Below are positions 50,919 to 59,479 of a stretch of 64,000 nt of DNA, piece after piece (the stretch's first letter is position 1; every line of letters starts with the position of its first letter). The stretch comes from Deltaproteobacteria bacterium (lineage in GTDB: Bacteria; SAR324; JACQKK01), in NCBI GenBank assembly GCA_029858505.1, contig JAOUEW010000001.1:310001-374000 (forward strand), in the 5' to 3' direction. Position numbers and translations under genes: made by a program. The notes under the pieces are model-generated. The model had not been told where the DNA came from. It ran no database searches and was given only the letters and a program-made list of their open reading frames with translations.

Positions 50919-52115
50919 ATGAACAGACAAACGTGGGCAGGTGGTCTGGCCGTATTGCTGGCCCTGTTGTGGGCGGGAGAAGGACGAACGGCGGAACCTA
51001 GGCCGGTTCTGCCGGAGTCTCCGGTGTTTTTGCAAAGCTGGACCCAGGCCCTGCGGACCTACCTGGACCGTTACGCCGAGGGGTATGTGATGACGGCCCG
51101 GGTGGAGACCGGGAACTCGATGGATTTGTATGAAAACCAGAAGGTTCGCCGCTACCTAGCTTTGTACGCCAACAATTGGCGGCCCATGTTTCAGCAGGGG
51201 CTGGACCGAGCGGGGAAGTACCTGCCCATGATGCGCCGGGTGATGGCCGAGGAAGGCCTGCCCCAGGAGTTGGCGTATTTGGCCATTGTGGAGTCGAACC
51301 TGGACCCGGCGGCCCGCTCTCAGCGCGAGGCTTTGGGGCTGTGGCAGTTCCGGGCGGTGACCGCCCGGGAGTTTGGCCTGCGGGTGGAGGAACCCTGGTA
51401 CGATGAGCGCCTGGACCCGGAGCTGTCTACCCACGCGGCGGCCCGGCTGCTGAAACACCTTCACGCCCGCTATGGCTCGTGGGAGCTGGCCCTGGCCGCC
51501 TACAACGCGGGTGAGGGCCGGGTCAACAAGGCCCTGCGTCAATCCCAGGCCCGGGGCAAAAGCCAAGACTTTTGGGGGCTGCCCCTGCCTAACGAAACCC
51601 GCTCGTATGTGCCCATGTTCATGGCCATCGTGCTGGTGTATCAAGACCTGGAAACCCATGGCTTCAGCCAGCCAGAGGAAGAACTCCAGCCCCGGCTGGA
51701 CCTGCTGCGGGGGCCCTATCTCACCACCCTGTCCGATGCCGCCCAACGGGCCGGGGTGCCCACGGAAGAGATGGCCCGGTTAAACCCCGCTTGGCGCTTG
51801 GGGTGGCTTCCTCCCCGCGCCATGGCGGGCCGCAAGGTGGCCCTGCGGTTTCCCCTGGGCATGGGCCAGCGCTTCCAGGCTTCGGTGGCAGAGGCCCCCC
51901 TGGAAGACCAATGGCCCATCCACCGGGTGCGCCGGGGAGACACCCTGGTCAAGGTGGCCCGCCAAGAAAAAGTTTCTTTGCAAGATCTGGCCGGGTTTAA
52001 CGGTCTGAAGCCCCGCTCGGCCCTGCGGGCCGGGCAGGAACTGCTCATTCCCCTGTCTGGGGAAGAAATGGAAACCCGGCGGCTGGCCCAGGAACGGACC
52101 CTGGCGGGGCGGTAG
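50919..52115 (+). CDS. mltD: MltD-like lytic transglycosylase with LysM domain
   Basis: A 398-residue exported murein hydrolase. The signal peptide is MNRQTWAGGLAVLLALLWAG (next residues EGRTA). The SLT-type domain has catalytic Glu125 in LAIVESNLDPAARSQREALG and the typical LGLWQF and ALAAYNAGEGRVN motifs. A LysM domain is recognisable near residues 330-375 (HRVRRGDTLVKVARQEKVSL, then LAGFNGLKPRSALRAGQELL). It cleaves peptidoglycan glycosidic bonds in the periplasm. Start at ATG 50919 follows GGAGGG; the very long upstream frame is a shadow. Confidence 0.92.
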   Translation: MNRQTWAGGLAVLLALLWAGEGRTAEPRPVLPESPVFLQSWTQALRTYLDRYAEGYVMTARVETGNSMDLYENQKVRRYLALYANNWRPMFQQGLDRAGKYLPMMRRVMAEEGLPQELAYLAIVESNLDPAARSQREALGLWQFRAVTAREFGLRVEEPWYDERLDPELSTHAAARLLKHLHARYGSWELALAAYNAGEGRVNKALRQSQARGKSQDFWGLPLPNETRSYVPMFMAIVLVYQDLETHGFSQPEEELQPRLDLLRGPYLTTLSDAAQRAGVPTEEMARLNPAWRLGWLPPRAMAGRKVALRFPLGMGQRFQASVAEAPLEDQWPIHRVRRGDTLVKVARQEKVSLQDLAGFNGLKPRSALRAGQELLIPLSGEEMETRRLAQERTLAGR

Positions 52116-52137
52116 GGGGGTTTGCTATTCTGACCCC

Positions 52138-53580
52138 ATGGCCCGCATCCCCTTCACGGTAGACATTCCGAACGTGCCCCCGGATTCCTCCGGGGAATCC
52201 TCCACGCCTCCCGCGGACCGGGTGTGGAGCGTGTCGGGGCTGACCCGGCAAATTCGGGGCGCCCTGGAACAAGCCCTGCCCCACGCCGCCGTGGAGGGAG
52301 AAATCTCCAACCTAAAGCGGGCCGCTTCTGGCCACCTGTATTTCAACCTGAAAGATTCTCAAGCCCAGTTGCGCTGCGTGATGTTTCGCGGGGCGGCCCA
52401 GTCGCTGCGTTTTCAGCCCCAAGAGGGCATGCAGGTGGTGGCCAGGGGAAAGATCACCGTGTACGACCAGCGGGGGGAATACCAGCTGCAAACCCTGGTG
52501 CTCGAACCCCTGGGGGCGGGGGCCCTGCAGGCAGCCTTCGAGCAGTTGAAGGCCCGGCTGGCCGCCGAGGGCCTGTTCGACCCCGCCCGCAAGCGGCCCC
52601 TGCCCCTGCTGCCCAGGGGCATTGGCATTGTCACCTCGCCCCAGGGGGCGGCCATCCGCGACATGCTCACCGTGCTGGCCCGGCGGTTTCCCTCCATCCC
52701 GGTGGTGATTGCCCCCGCGGCGGTGCAGGGAGAACAGGCGGCGGGAGAAATTGCCCGGGGCATTGAATGGTTGAACCGGCTGGCCGAGGGAACCCTGCCG
52801 GGGCTGCCCGCCCAGCCGCTGGATGTGCTGATTGTGGGGCGGGGCGGGGGCAGCGTGGAAGACCTGTGGGCTTTTAATGAAGAGCGGGTGGCCAGGGCGG
52901 TGTTTCATTCCCGGCTGCCGGTGATTTCAGCCGTGGGGCACGAGGTGGATTTCACCATCGCCGACTTTACGGCGGATGTGCGGGCCCCCACCCCCTCGGC
53001 CGCGGCGGAACTGGCCGTGCCGGACCGCGAGGCCCTGCGCCAAACGGTGGCCGGCTGGCGAGAGCGCATGGCCCACGTGCTGAAACGGCGGATGACCCAC
53101 ACCCACGACCATTGGGAGCACCTGCGGGCCCGCCTGGGCACCCCAGAGGGGTGGATGGCCAGGGCGGCTCAACGGGTGGACGGGCTGCAAGAAGCCCTGG
53201 AACGGGGGGCCGCCAACCGGCTGGCATTGGCGGCCAGCCGGGCCGACAACGGGCGGCGGCAGCTGTTGGCCCTGCGGCCCGACCGGGCCGTGCCCCTGCT
53301 GCGGCGGCAGGCCCAGGGGTTACAACAGCGCCTTGCCCCGGCCCTGCACCGGGCGGCGGGGCTGGCCCGGGAGCGGCTGACCCAGGGGCTTGCCCGGCTA
53401 GACGCCGTAAGCCCCCTGGCCACCCTGCGCCGGGGCTACGCCACCCTGGCCGATGCCCAGGGAAAGCCCGTGACCCTGGTGGCCCAAACCACCGTGGGAG
53501 AAACCCTCACCGCCCGCCTGGCCGATGGCACCCTGGAAACCCAGGTGCGGCAGGTTCACCCCAAAGGATCGGACGTCTAG
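52138..53580 (+). CDS. xseA: Exodeoxyribonuclease VII large subunit
   Basis: XseA with XseB digests single-stranded DNA bidirectionally. The 480-residue protein has the N-terminal OB-fold (EGEISNLKRAASGHLYFNLKDSQAQLRC, with the QEGMQVVARGKITVYDQRGEYQL block) and the central catalytic region GIGIVTSPQGAAIRDML, LIVGRGGGSVEDLWAFNEE and PVISAVGHEVDFTIADFTADVRAPTPSAAAEL. A coiled-coil C-terminus precedes LATLRRGYATL. The partner xseB is not adjacent. It begins 22 nt after mltD. Confidence 0.96.
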   Translation: MARIPFTVDIPNVPPDSSGESSTPPADRVWSVSGLTRQIRGALEQALPHAAVEGEISNLKRAASGHLYFNLKDSQAQLRCVMFRGAAQSLRFQPQEGMQVVARGKITVYDQRGEYQLQTLVLEPLGAGALQAAFEQLKARLAAEGLFDPARKRPLPLLPRGIGIVTSPQGAAIRDMLTVLARRFPSIPVVIAPAAVQGEQAAGEIARGIEWLNRLAEGTLPGLPAQPLDVLIVGRGGGSVEDLWAFNEERVARAVFHSRLPVISAVGHEVDFTIADFTADVRAPTPSAAAELAVPDREALRQTVAGWRERMAHVLKRRMTHTHDHWEHLRARLGTPEGWMARAAQRVDGLQEALERGAANRLALAASRADNGRRQLLALRPDRAVPLLRRQAQGLQQRLAPALHRAAGLARERLTQGLARLDAVSPLATLRRGYATLADAQGKPVTLVAQTTVGETLTARLADGTLETQVRQVHPKGSDV

Positions 53581-53590
53581 TTATCCCTTT

Positions 53591-53815
53591 CCTCGAATCC
53601 TCCGGCTATTCTGTTCAACCGTTCGAAAAATATAGACTGGAAGGAAGAAATCACATTACTCATCGGATTCGAGCCATTCCCCCCTCCCTGACTGGGGAGG
53701 GGGGCAGGGGGGAGAGGTGCTGTTGGGACAATCCTCGAATCCCCCGGCTATTCTGTTCAACCGTTCGAAAAATATAGACTGGAAGGAAGAAATCACATTA
53801 CTCATCGGATTCGAG
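53591..53815. repeat. 83-bp direct repeats with a family B-like palindrome between them
   Basis: Positions 53591-53673 and 53733-53815 match over 83 bp with one substitution (start CCTCGAATCCTCCGGC; end CATCGGATTCGAG). Between them lies a palindromic TCCCTGACTGGGGAGGGG-like segment and a GTGCTGTTGGGA block as in family B copies. The repeats fill most of the gap between xseA and the cNMP-binding gene. No gene is supported. Confidence 0.85.
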
Positions 53816-53842
53816 TAAAGGTGCTGTTGAATGCGTGGGAGA

Positions 53843-54709
53843 TTATGACCGGCGAGTGTTGCTGGCCCGAAGTTTTTGGGTGACCAGAATGGCGATTTTT
53901 CGAAACAGTTTTAAGGCCAATATGTCATCGGGTTCGTTGAAAATTTGGCTGTGCACTTCCATGGCCATGCAATCGGAAACGGCCACGGCGGCGGCGGAGC
54001 GGGGTTCGGCATCGACCACGGCCATTTCACCAAAGCAGTCTCCAGACCTGGCCTGGGCCAGGGTTTCTTCCCGCCCGCCCAGGTTTTTCACAATGTTCAC
54101 TTGACCCGACAGCAGCACATACAGCCGGTCGCCCTGCTCTCCCTCGTGAAAAATAAATTCCCCCTGAGAAAACTTGCGGGCTTGGCAAATTTTTAACAGG
54201 CGCACCAGTTCTTGATCGGTGAACCCGGTGAAGAAGGGGATGCGGCGCACCTTGTCCAGGGTATCCCGGAAGTTGGTGGAGAACCGCCCTTGAGAATCCC
54301 GCAGGGCTTTTTCCAGCCCGTTGATGTCGAAGGGTTTGGGAAGAATGGTGTTGATGTTGGCTTCAGACGCCAGCTGGCGCATGTACATGTCCACCTGGGG
54401 GGCCATCAGGATCAGCCCCACGGATTGGCCAACCTGAAACTGGCGGATGGAGCGGGCGGCGTCGAAGGCGTTCATTTCGGGTGGCTTGTGGTCCAGAATG
54501 ATGACGTTGGCCGGGTAATCGGCCAGGGTAAACTCGATGTCTTCCGTGCTCTGGCGGTCGCGCACCTCTTGCACAAAGGGCACAGAGCGCAGGGCGGTTT
54601 TCATCAGCATCCGGCTTTCTTGGCTGGGATCGATGATGAGAACGGACAGCGCCCGGGCCCCCCTGGCGGGGGGGCGTTTCAGCAGAGGATTGGCGGCGGG
54701 AAAGTTCAT
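53843..54709 (-). CDS. Receiver-cyclic-nucleotide-binding domain response regulator
   Basis: A 288-residue protein with a receiver domain (residues ~20-140) and a cyclic-nucleotide-binding domain (~155-270). The receiver has the acidic pocket VLIIDPSQ, phospho-acceptor Asp73 in IILDHKPPEM and Lys125 in ILPKPF. The CNB part has FIFHEGEQGDRLYVLLSGQVNIV and the phosphate-binding cassette GDCFGEMAVVDAEPRSAAAVA, which retains the Glu and Arg needed to bind cAMP or cGMP. No DNA-binding domain is present, so output may be protein-based. It could respond to the product of the cyclase at 20646. Confidence 0.92.
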   Translation of the reverse strand: MNFPAANPLLKRPPARGARALSVLIIDPSQESRMLMKTALRSVPFVQEVRDRQSTEDIEFTLADYPANVIILDHKPPEMNAFDAARSIRQFQVGQSVGLILMAPQVDMYMRQLASEANINTILPKPFDINGLEKALRDSQGRFSTNFRDTLDKVRRIPFFTGFTDQELVRLLKICQARKFSQGEFIFHEGEQGDRLYVLLSGQVNIVKNLGGREETLAQARSGDCFGEMAVVDAEPRSAAAVAVSDCMAMEVHSQIFNEPDDILALKLFRKIAILVTQKLRASNTRRS

Positions 54710-54754
54710 CCGATGGGACCTTGGGATGGAAGCATCGAAATTCGGTGGGTTGGG

Positions 54755-55231
54755 TTATTTGTTGATGTTGGCATGGTAGTAGTCCCACACATCATCGGGC
54801 CACAGGTTCATGAAATAGGCCATCACCGCGTTGGCTTGGTCGCTGGTCAGCCGTCCGGCCACAGCCCGCATGGGCGATTCAGGCGCGGAGCCGCCTTCCA
54901 GAATCACCCGTTTCAGGTCTTTCATGGGGTGGTGCATGGCGTGGCCCGTGTGGTTCAGGGCGGGGGCCAGCATCCGGTCGCCGATCATGCCCCCCTTGGG
55001 CTGAGACGGGTCTTGGCCTTGAGCGTTGGGGCCGTGGCAAACTTGGCAGTTGGCCTCATAAATAGATTTCCCTTGGGCCACCATTTGGGGGGAGGGGCGT
55101 TGCTTGCCGCCGGGAAGCCAGAAGAACCCCAGGGCCAGGGCCAGCACCCCCAGGCCAATGGTGACGGCGGCCAGCCGCACCTGGGGGTTTTGGATATCCC
55201 AAGAGGGAGAAGATTTGGAGGACTTTGCCAT
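54755..55231 (-). CDS. Membrane-anchored c-type cytochrome
   Basis: A 158-residue protein with an N-terminal membrane anchor (about residues 19-40) and one heme-binding site CQVCH near residue 62-66. Met and Trp/Tyr-rich C-terminal segments (SPMRAVAGRLTSDQANAVMAYFMNLW) provide a possible axial Met. Periplasm-facing electron carrier; partner unknown. I start at ATG 55231, where the basic/hydrophobic start fits. The frame extends upstream without a signal. It lies downstream of mltB. Confidence 0.88.
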   Translation of the reverse strand: MAKSSKSSPSWDIQNPQVRLAAVTIGLGVLALALGFFWLPGGKQRPSPQMVAQGKSIYEANCQVCHGPNAQGQDPSQPKGGMIGDRMLAPALNHTGHAMHHPMKDLKRVILEGGSAPESPMRAVAGRLTSDQANAVMAYFMNLWPDDVWDYYHANINK

Positions 55232-55366
55232 GGATCGAAAACCAAAAAAAAGAAAAAGGTCGTCAAAAAAATAAGCCGGGAAATTCCGGCTGTTTCCCCC
55301 AAACTTTACCCTTGATTCCCCCATGGATGCAAACGGTAAGGCGGAGAAACCACGCCATCCGGCGGA

Positions 55367-56422
55367 TTAAGGGATGGTGAGGGTGAGAATGGGCGGGCTG
55401 GAGGAAGGAACCCGGCCCATGCGGCGGCTGACCTGGAAGATGGCGTTTACGTAAGAGGTGGAGTTGTTGTAGGCCCACACGGCTTTTTCCAGCTCAGGCA
55501 GTTCGGCATTGGGTTTCCAGCCATGTTGGTGCAGGTAGTTGCCCACGCTCAGCACGGCATCGGGCAGGGTGTTTAAATCAACCCGCCCGTCTTGGTCTGC
55601 GTCTACTCCCCAACGCAGGTAACTGGAGGGAAGAAACTGGGGCATGCCCAGGGCCCCGGCGTAAGAGCCCTTCATGTCGTAGGGGTTTTGGCCGGTTTTT
55701 TCGGCCAACACGAACAAATAGAACAATTCTTGGTAGGCCCAATCGGCTTTCCGGCCCATCCGTTCGGCCACTTGTTCCCGGGTTACCGTTTTGCTGCGGC
55801 GGTAGAGCTGCTGGTATTGCTCGTCAATCATGGCCTCTTGACGGGCCAGGGCCATGGTGGAAAACACCTCCAGGGCCCGGTGCCGCATGGGAAAGGTGCC
55901 GAAGCGGGTTTCCACCAGCAGCACGGCCACGATCACGTCGGAGGGAACCTGATAGCGGGCTTCGGCCTGGGCCAGGATATCGGCGTGTTGCTTTTTGAAG
56001 GATTCGGCCAGCCGCAGGGCCGACTTGTTGTAGAACTGCCGGTAGCGGTGGTCGCCCCCCTGATACACAATGTTCAACGACAGGGAAAAGGGAGACTTCC
56101 GCAGGCGGGGGTCTTCCAGGGCCGCGGTCACCACCTCGCGGCGCAGGCCGTCTTGCACCAAATTCTGAATCACGGGAGAAAGCTCCCCCTGGGCAAAGGG
56201 CCGGGGGGGCAAGCGTTTTTGCTTGGGTCGGCGGGTGTGTTTGCGCCGGGGAGCTTTGGGGGTGGCCGAGACCACCGGGTGGGCCTTCACCACCGGTGGA
56301 GGCGGGGGGGGCGGAGGGGGGTCGGCAGCGTACAGCGGCGCCGCCGCCACGCACCCCAGGGTGAGCAGGACGGCCAGACGCTGGCGTAAACCCATCGGTG
56401 GTTGCATTTGGATTGCCCGCAT
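55367..56422 (-). CDS. mltB: MltB-like lytic murein transglycosylase
   Basis: A 351-residue MltB/SltB1-family enzyme with a signal sequence (RLAVLLTLGCVAAAPLYAA). A run of nine Pro and a basic Pro/Lys-rich linker (KAPRRKHTRRPKQKRLPPRP) follow. The catalytic region has Glu in LLVETRFG and the substrate-binding GALGMPQFLPSSY and the calcium-binding-like DADQDGRVDL. The protein should cleave peptidoglycan in the periplasm. The start could be codon 6 or 10 (both Met). It has no C-terminal peptidoglycan-binding domain. Confidence 0.93.
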   Translation of the reverse strand: MRAIQMQPPMGLRQRLAVLLTLGCVAAAPLYAADPPPPPPPPPVVKAHPVVSATPKAPRRKHTRRPKQKRLPPRPFAQGELSPVIQNLVQDGLRREVVTAALEDPRLRKSPFSLSLNIVYQGGDHRYRQFYNKSALRLAESFKKQHADILAQAEARYQVPSDVIVAVLLVETRFGTFPMRHRALEVFSTMALARQEAMIDEQYQQLYRRSKTVTREQVAERMGRKADWAYQELFYLFVLAEKTGQNPYDMKGSYAGALGMPQFLPSSYLRWGVDADQDGRVDLNTLPDAVLSVGNYLHQHGWKPNAELPELEKAVWAYNNSTSYVNAIFQVSRRMGRVPSSSPPILTLTIP

Positions 56423-56509
56423 AGAACCCTTGGTTATCCCCCAGCAAGCCTTCCTCCATGCATACCAAACGCCAAATGGGGAAGAAAGGTGAAAAAAAAG
56501 CCCCCCCCA

Positions 56510-56675
56510 GCACCCCCCCCTGCCGTACGGTTTAAGCCGATCAGGGGAGAATAGAATCCATTGGGTTGATCAAATCCGGAGGGAACCAAGCGCGTCACCA
56601 AACAGATGAGCGCAATCCCCCTCCCTGATGGGGGAGGGGGGCAGGGGGGAGAGGTGTTGTTCGGAGGGGACGAGC
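56510..56675 (-). repeat. Family B dispersed repeat
   Basis: It contains CGTACGGTTTAAGCCGATC, GGGGAGAATAGAATCCATTG, GGAACCAAGCGCG and the terminal palindrome CTCCCTGATGGGGGAGG. It occupies most of the gap between mltB and sodB, ending just before the sodB stop. Confidence 0.7.
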
Positions 56676-56683
56676 GTTCCTGA

Positions 56684-57262
56684 TTATCCCCCGAAGTTTT
56701 TAGAGACGAAATCCCAGTTGACGAGCTTCCAGAAGCTTTCCACGTATTTGGGCCGGGCGTTGCGGTAGTCGATGTAATACGCATGCTCCCACACGTCGCA
56801 GGTCAGCAGGCAGGTTTTGCCCTCGGTCAGGGGGGTGGCGGCGTTGCTGGTGGAAACAATCTCCAACTTGCCGTCTTTGGTTTTCACCAGCCAGCCCCAG
56901 CCAGAGCCAAAGGTGCCCACGGTGGCCTTGGTAAAGGCCTCTTGAAAGGCGGCCATGGAGCCAAAAGCGGCATCGATGGCCTTGGCCAGCCCGGCGGAGG
57001 GGGTGGTGGGTTTGGGGGAAAGGCAGTTCCAATAGAACGTGTGGTTCCAAATCTGGGCGGCGTTGTTGAAGATGCCCCCGGAGGAAGTTTTCACAATGTC
57101 TTCCAGGGATTTGTTTTCAAACTCGGTGCCCTTGATCAGGTTGTTCAGGTTGGTGACATAGGCCGCGTGGTGCTTGCCGTAATGGTATTCCAGGGTTTCG
57201 GCGGAAATGGTGGGGGCCAGGGCGTCTTTGGCGTAGGGCAATTCGGGCAGGGTAATGGCCAT
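56684..57262 (-). CDS. sodB: Iron superoxide dismutase
   Basis: A 192-residue Fe-type SOD that dismutates superoxide in the cytoplasm. All four metal ligands are visible: His27 (EYHYGKHH), His74 (IWNHTFYW), Asp156 and His160 (CDVWEHAYY). The [16 protein letters not shown] and GSGWGWLV motifs and the Fe/Mn-family C-terminus WDFVSKNF are present. It starts at ATG 57262 after AAGGAG. A TATAAT-type -10 box lies about 45 nt upstream. Confidence 0.97.
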   Translation of the reverse strand: MAITLPELPYAKDALAPTISAETLEYHYGKHHAAYVTNLNNLIKGTEFENKSLEDIVKTSSGGIFNNAAQIWNHTFYWNCLSPKPTTPSAGLAKAIDAAFGSMAAFQEAFTKATVGTFGSGWGWLVKTKDGKLEIVSTSNAATPLTEGKTCLLTCDVWEHAYYIDYRNARPKYVESFWKLVNWDFVSKNFGG

Positions 57263-57305
57263 GGAAATCTCCTTTGGATGTGGGTGGTTCTGGCAGAGTC
57301 ACGAA

Positions 57306-57311
57306 ATTATA
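57306..57311 (-). promoter_or_regulatory. Candidate -10 box of sodB
   Basis: On the minus strand TATAAT is found about 45 nt upstream of the sodB start, a perfect match to the -10 consensus. A -35 hexamer is weak (TTCGCA-like at about 16-17 bp). Position supports a sodB promoter. Confidence 0.45.
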
Positions 57312-57405
57312 GTAGAGCCGAGACCGCCTGCGAAATATTTTCTCTCTAAAAAACGAGGGAAACAAGAATTGTTCTATTTTACGCAATCTCCGGCAGAGGG
57401 CAAGC

Positions 57406-58281
57406 CTAACGTCCATCTTCGGTCAGTTTGCGGCGCATCTGCTCCACCAGCCAGTCACTTTCTCGCCGGGCGGTGGCCAAATAGGGGCCCAGGTAGCCCG
57501 CGGCGTGGGTGAACAGGTCATCAAATCCGGGGCCGTCGGCGGAGCCCACCATGGCTTTCAGCCGGCTGGCGTTGCCCAGAAATTCCTCCAGAATGGGCAG
57601 GTTTTCTGGGTTGGCCAGCTGAATTTCTCGGTACAGGGCCGGGTCGCCGCTGAGAATGCGGCTGAGCATGGCAAAGGCCACCCGGTACACCGGGCTGCAC
57701 ACCTGCAGCACCTGCTCCAGGTTTACCTGGCGGCTTTCCAGGGTGGCGGCGAAGGAGATGTTGATAAAATGGGTAAGCCCCTGAATGACCGCCATGGAGC
57801 GGTCGTGTTCCTCCGGGGTCATCCGGCTTACTTTCATGCCCAGGGCCAAGTACAGGTGTTCGTACCAATCCAGCCAGGGGCCGGGCCGGGCCGGGCACAG
57901 CACCACGTTTTGCCCGGCGGGGTTGGGCATGGGTCCAAAAATGGGGTGGCAGCCAATCACCGCAGCCGGGGAGGCCAGCATGGCCTCCACCGGTTGGCGC
58001 TTGATGGAGGTGAAATCGCTGAACAGTTTCTCCGGGCCCAACAGGGGGGCTAACCGGGCAATGGTGTCTTGGGTGTGGTGAATGGGCACCGTCACAATCA
58101 CCACCTCGGCCCGGCGGGCGGCGTCCTCTGGGGTGAGAGGGGTGCTGCGGCCCGCGGCCAGCACGGTGTGGCCCAGCCCTTCCAGCAGGGGGGTCATCAT
58201 TCGCCCCATGCCGCCAGTGCCCCCAATCAGGGCAATGATTTTGGGGGTGCCGGGGGGGTGGGGCGTGGGTTGGGCGGTCAT
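57406..58281 (-). CDS. tyrA: Prephenate dehydrogenase (TyrA)
   Basis: A 291-residue TyrA-type NAD(P)-dependent prephenate dehydrogenase of tyrosine synthesis. The nucleotide-binding motif is ALIGGTGGMG (residues 17-26). The catalytic His lies in IGCHPIFGPMPNPAGQNVVL, with RMTPEEHDRSMAVIQGLTHF following. There is no chorismate mutase domain and no ACT domain. The start is ATG 58281; an in-frame ATG at 58320 is possible, and no clear Shine-Dalgarno supports either. Confidence 0.88.
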   Translation of the reverse strand: MTAQPTPHPPGTPKIIALIGGTGGMGRMMTPLLEGLGHTVLAAGRSTPLTPEDAARRAEVVIVTVPIHHTQDTIARLAPLLGPEKLFSDFTSIKRQPVEAMLASPAAVIGCHPIFGPMPNPAGQNVVLCPARPGPWLDWYEHLYLALGMKVSRMTPEEHDRSMAVIQGLTHFINISFAATLESRQVNLEQVLQVCSPVYRVAFAMLSRILSGDPALYREIQLANPENLPILEEFLGNASRLKAMVGSADGPGFDDLFTHAAGYLGPYLATARRESDWLVEQMRRKLTEDGR

Positions 58282-58879
58282 GGTGTTCACGAAGGAAAGG
58301 GGGTGAAAGCCTGATTGCATGGTAGCGAAAAAATCCGTACTTTTCCTCTGGATTTTTCATTGACAAACCCCCCCCCCGGCCCTACATTGAATTCCAGCAA
58401 TCCAACACAGATGGTCCGACAAATTGGCAGGTTGCAGGAATCCCCGTTGTATATACAGTCACGCACTTGATCTTGTGTCTGAGGTGTTCGGGACGACGGG
58501 GGTGCTCCATATCAGGTGAAATACCAATGGTAATTCACCTGAAATGAAGGCCCAAAACCACGTTTGAAGGGCGTTTTAACCCGCTGTTTTCCCCTTCCGG
58601 AAAACACCGCGGGAAACGAACGACCCCGGCAAACACCAGGCCAGTGAACCGGCAGGCGGTGATCGCCGTTTCACAAACCATGGGGGTATAAGGGTTGGGG
58701 CAGAAAAACCGGGAGCCGGGGGCAAGTGTAGCCAGGCAGACCGGAGGGTATCGGCAGGCGCGGTGCGGCATCACAGCCAAACCGGGAGCCGCCGGTGGAA
58801 CATTCGGCCAAAATCACGCCCTGTACGGTGGCGTTTGGTGGGAGGTGAGAGACCTGAAAAATTGAAAACCCAACTGAAG
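58282..58879. other. 598-bp intergenic region between tyrA and speD with palindrome and hairpins
   Basis: The largest gene-free gap not filled by family A/B repeats. It contains a 31-bp near-perfect palindrome (58512-58542), then CCCGCTGTTTTCC with GGAAAACACCGCGGG (58581-58614), and further stems to 58800. The sequence AAACCGGGAGCCG occurs twice (about 58708 and 58778). It may be a structured leader or small RNA upstream of speD, but no known riboswitch could be matched. A minus-strand frame at 58535-58780 exists but is not supported. Confidence 0.45.
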
Positions 58880-59416
58880 ATGCATCCCGCGCCCGCGCGC
58901 GAGGCCCAAAAGGCTCATTCTATTCCTGGCAGCGCCCTGTCCAACGGCCCTGTGTTCAACGAACACGCGCCGCAAGGACACCTCGGCCCCCTGTCCTCCA
59001 ATCCCGATTCCCATCGCCCAGAGTCCGGCGCCGTCCGGCATTGCGAGGTGGTGCAAATGCACACCTCCAAGGGAAAATTCCCCACCCCCTATATTGACCA
59101 TTGGGTGGTGGAATGCCACGGCGTGAATCCGGACCGCATCAACCACCCGGACGTGCTGCTGAAAAGCCTGCAAGACGTGGTGGACAACCTGCACCTCACC
59201 CGGGTGAGCGATCACAGCCATTATTTCGTTCCGGGGGTCAGCACGGTGATCATCCTGTCGGAGTCTCACCTGTCGGCCCACACCTGGCCCGAAACCGGCT
59301 ATATGCACGTAGACATTGTGACCTGCGAGCCCAAGCTGACCCGGGAAAACCTGGAACGGGAGTTTCTGCAGCACTTTGCTCCGGCGGCTCTCTCTCTGGT
59401 GAAGCTAGACTACTAA
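58880..59416 (+). CDS. speD: S-adenosylmethionine decarboxylase proenzyme
   Basis: SpeD makes decarboxylated SAM for spermidine synthesis. The core (YIDHWVVECHGVN to LSLVKLDY) is family 1B, with the self-cleavage site ESHLSAHTWPE, whose Ser becomes the pyruvoyl cofactor. The start is uncertain. ATG 59057, with a GAGGTG Shine-Dalgarno, gives a 119-residue protein of normal length. ATG 58880 gives 178 residues with a ~59-residue N-terminal extension whose codons look like coding sequence. I list the longer form. The next gene speE uses its product. A palindromic hairpin follows the stop. Confidence 0.88.
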   Translation: MHPAPAREAQKAHSIPGSALSNGPVFNEHAPQGHLGPLSSNPDSHRPESGAVRHCEVVQMHTSKGKFPTPYIDHWVVECHGVNPDRINHPDVLLKSLQDVVDNLHLTRVSDHSHYFVPGVSTVIILSESHLSAHTWPETGYMHVDIVTCEPKLTRENLEREFLQHFAPAALSLVKLDY

Positions 59417-59423
59417 GCCCCCG

Positions 59424-59443
59424 CCCCGGGGATTAACCCGGGG
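59424..59443. terminator. Hairpin after speD
   Basis: CCCCGGG (59424-59430) and CCCGGGG (59437-59443) pair perfectly around a 6-nt loop (GATTAA), 7 nt after the speD stop. No long T run follows, so it is a weak terminator candidate. Confidence 0.4.
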
Positions 59444-59479
59444 TGGTGTGTTTAGGGTTGACGGGTCCTGGCAGGGGGC

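Noticed and set aside
58535-58780. 81-residue minus-strand frame upstream of speD
   Set aside because: No family resemblance, no Shine-Dalgarno, and the region is palindrome-rich; more likely structured non-coding DNA.
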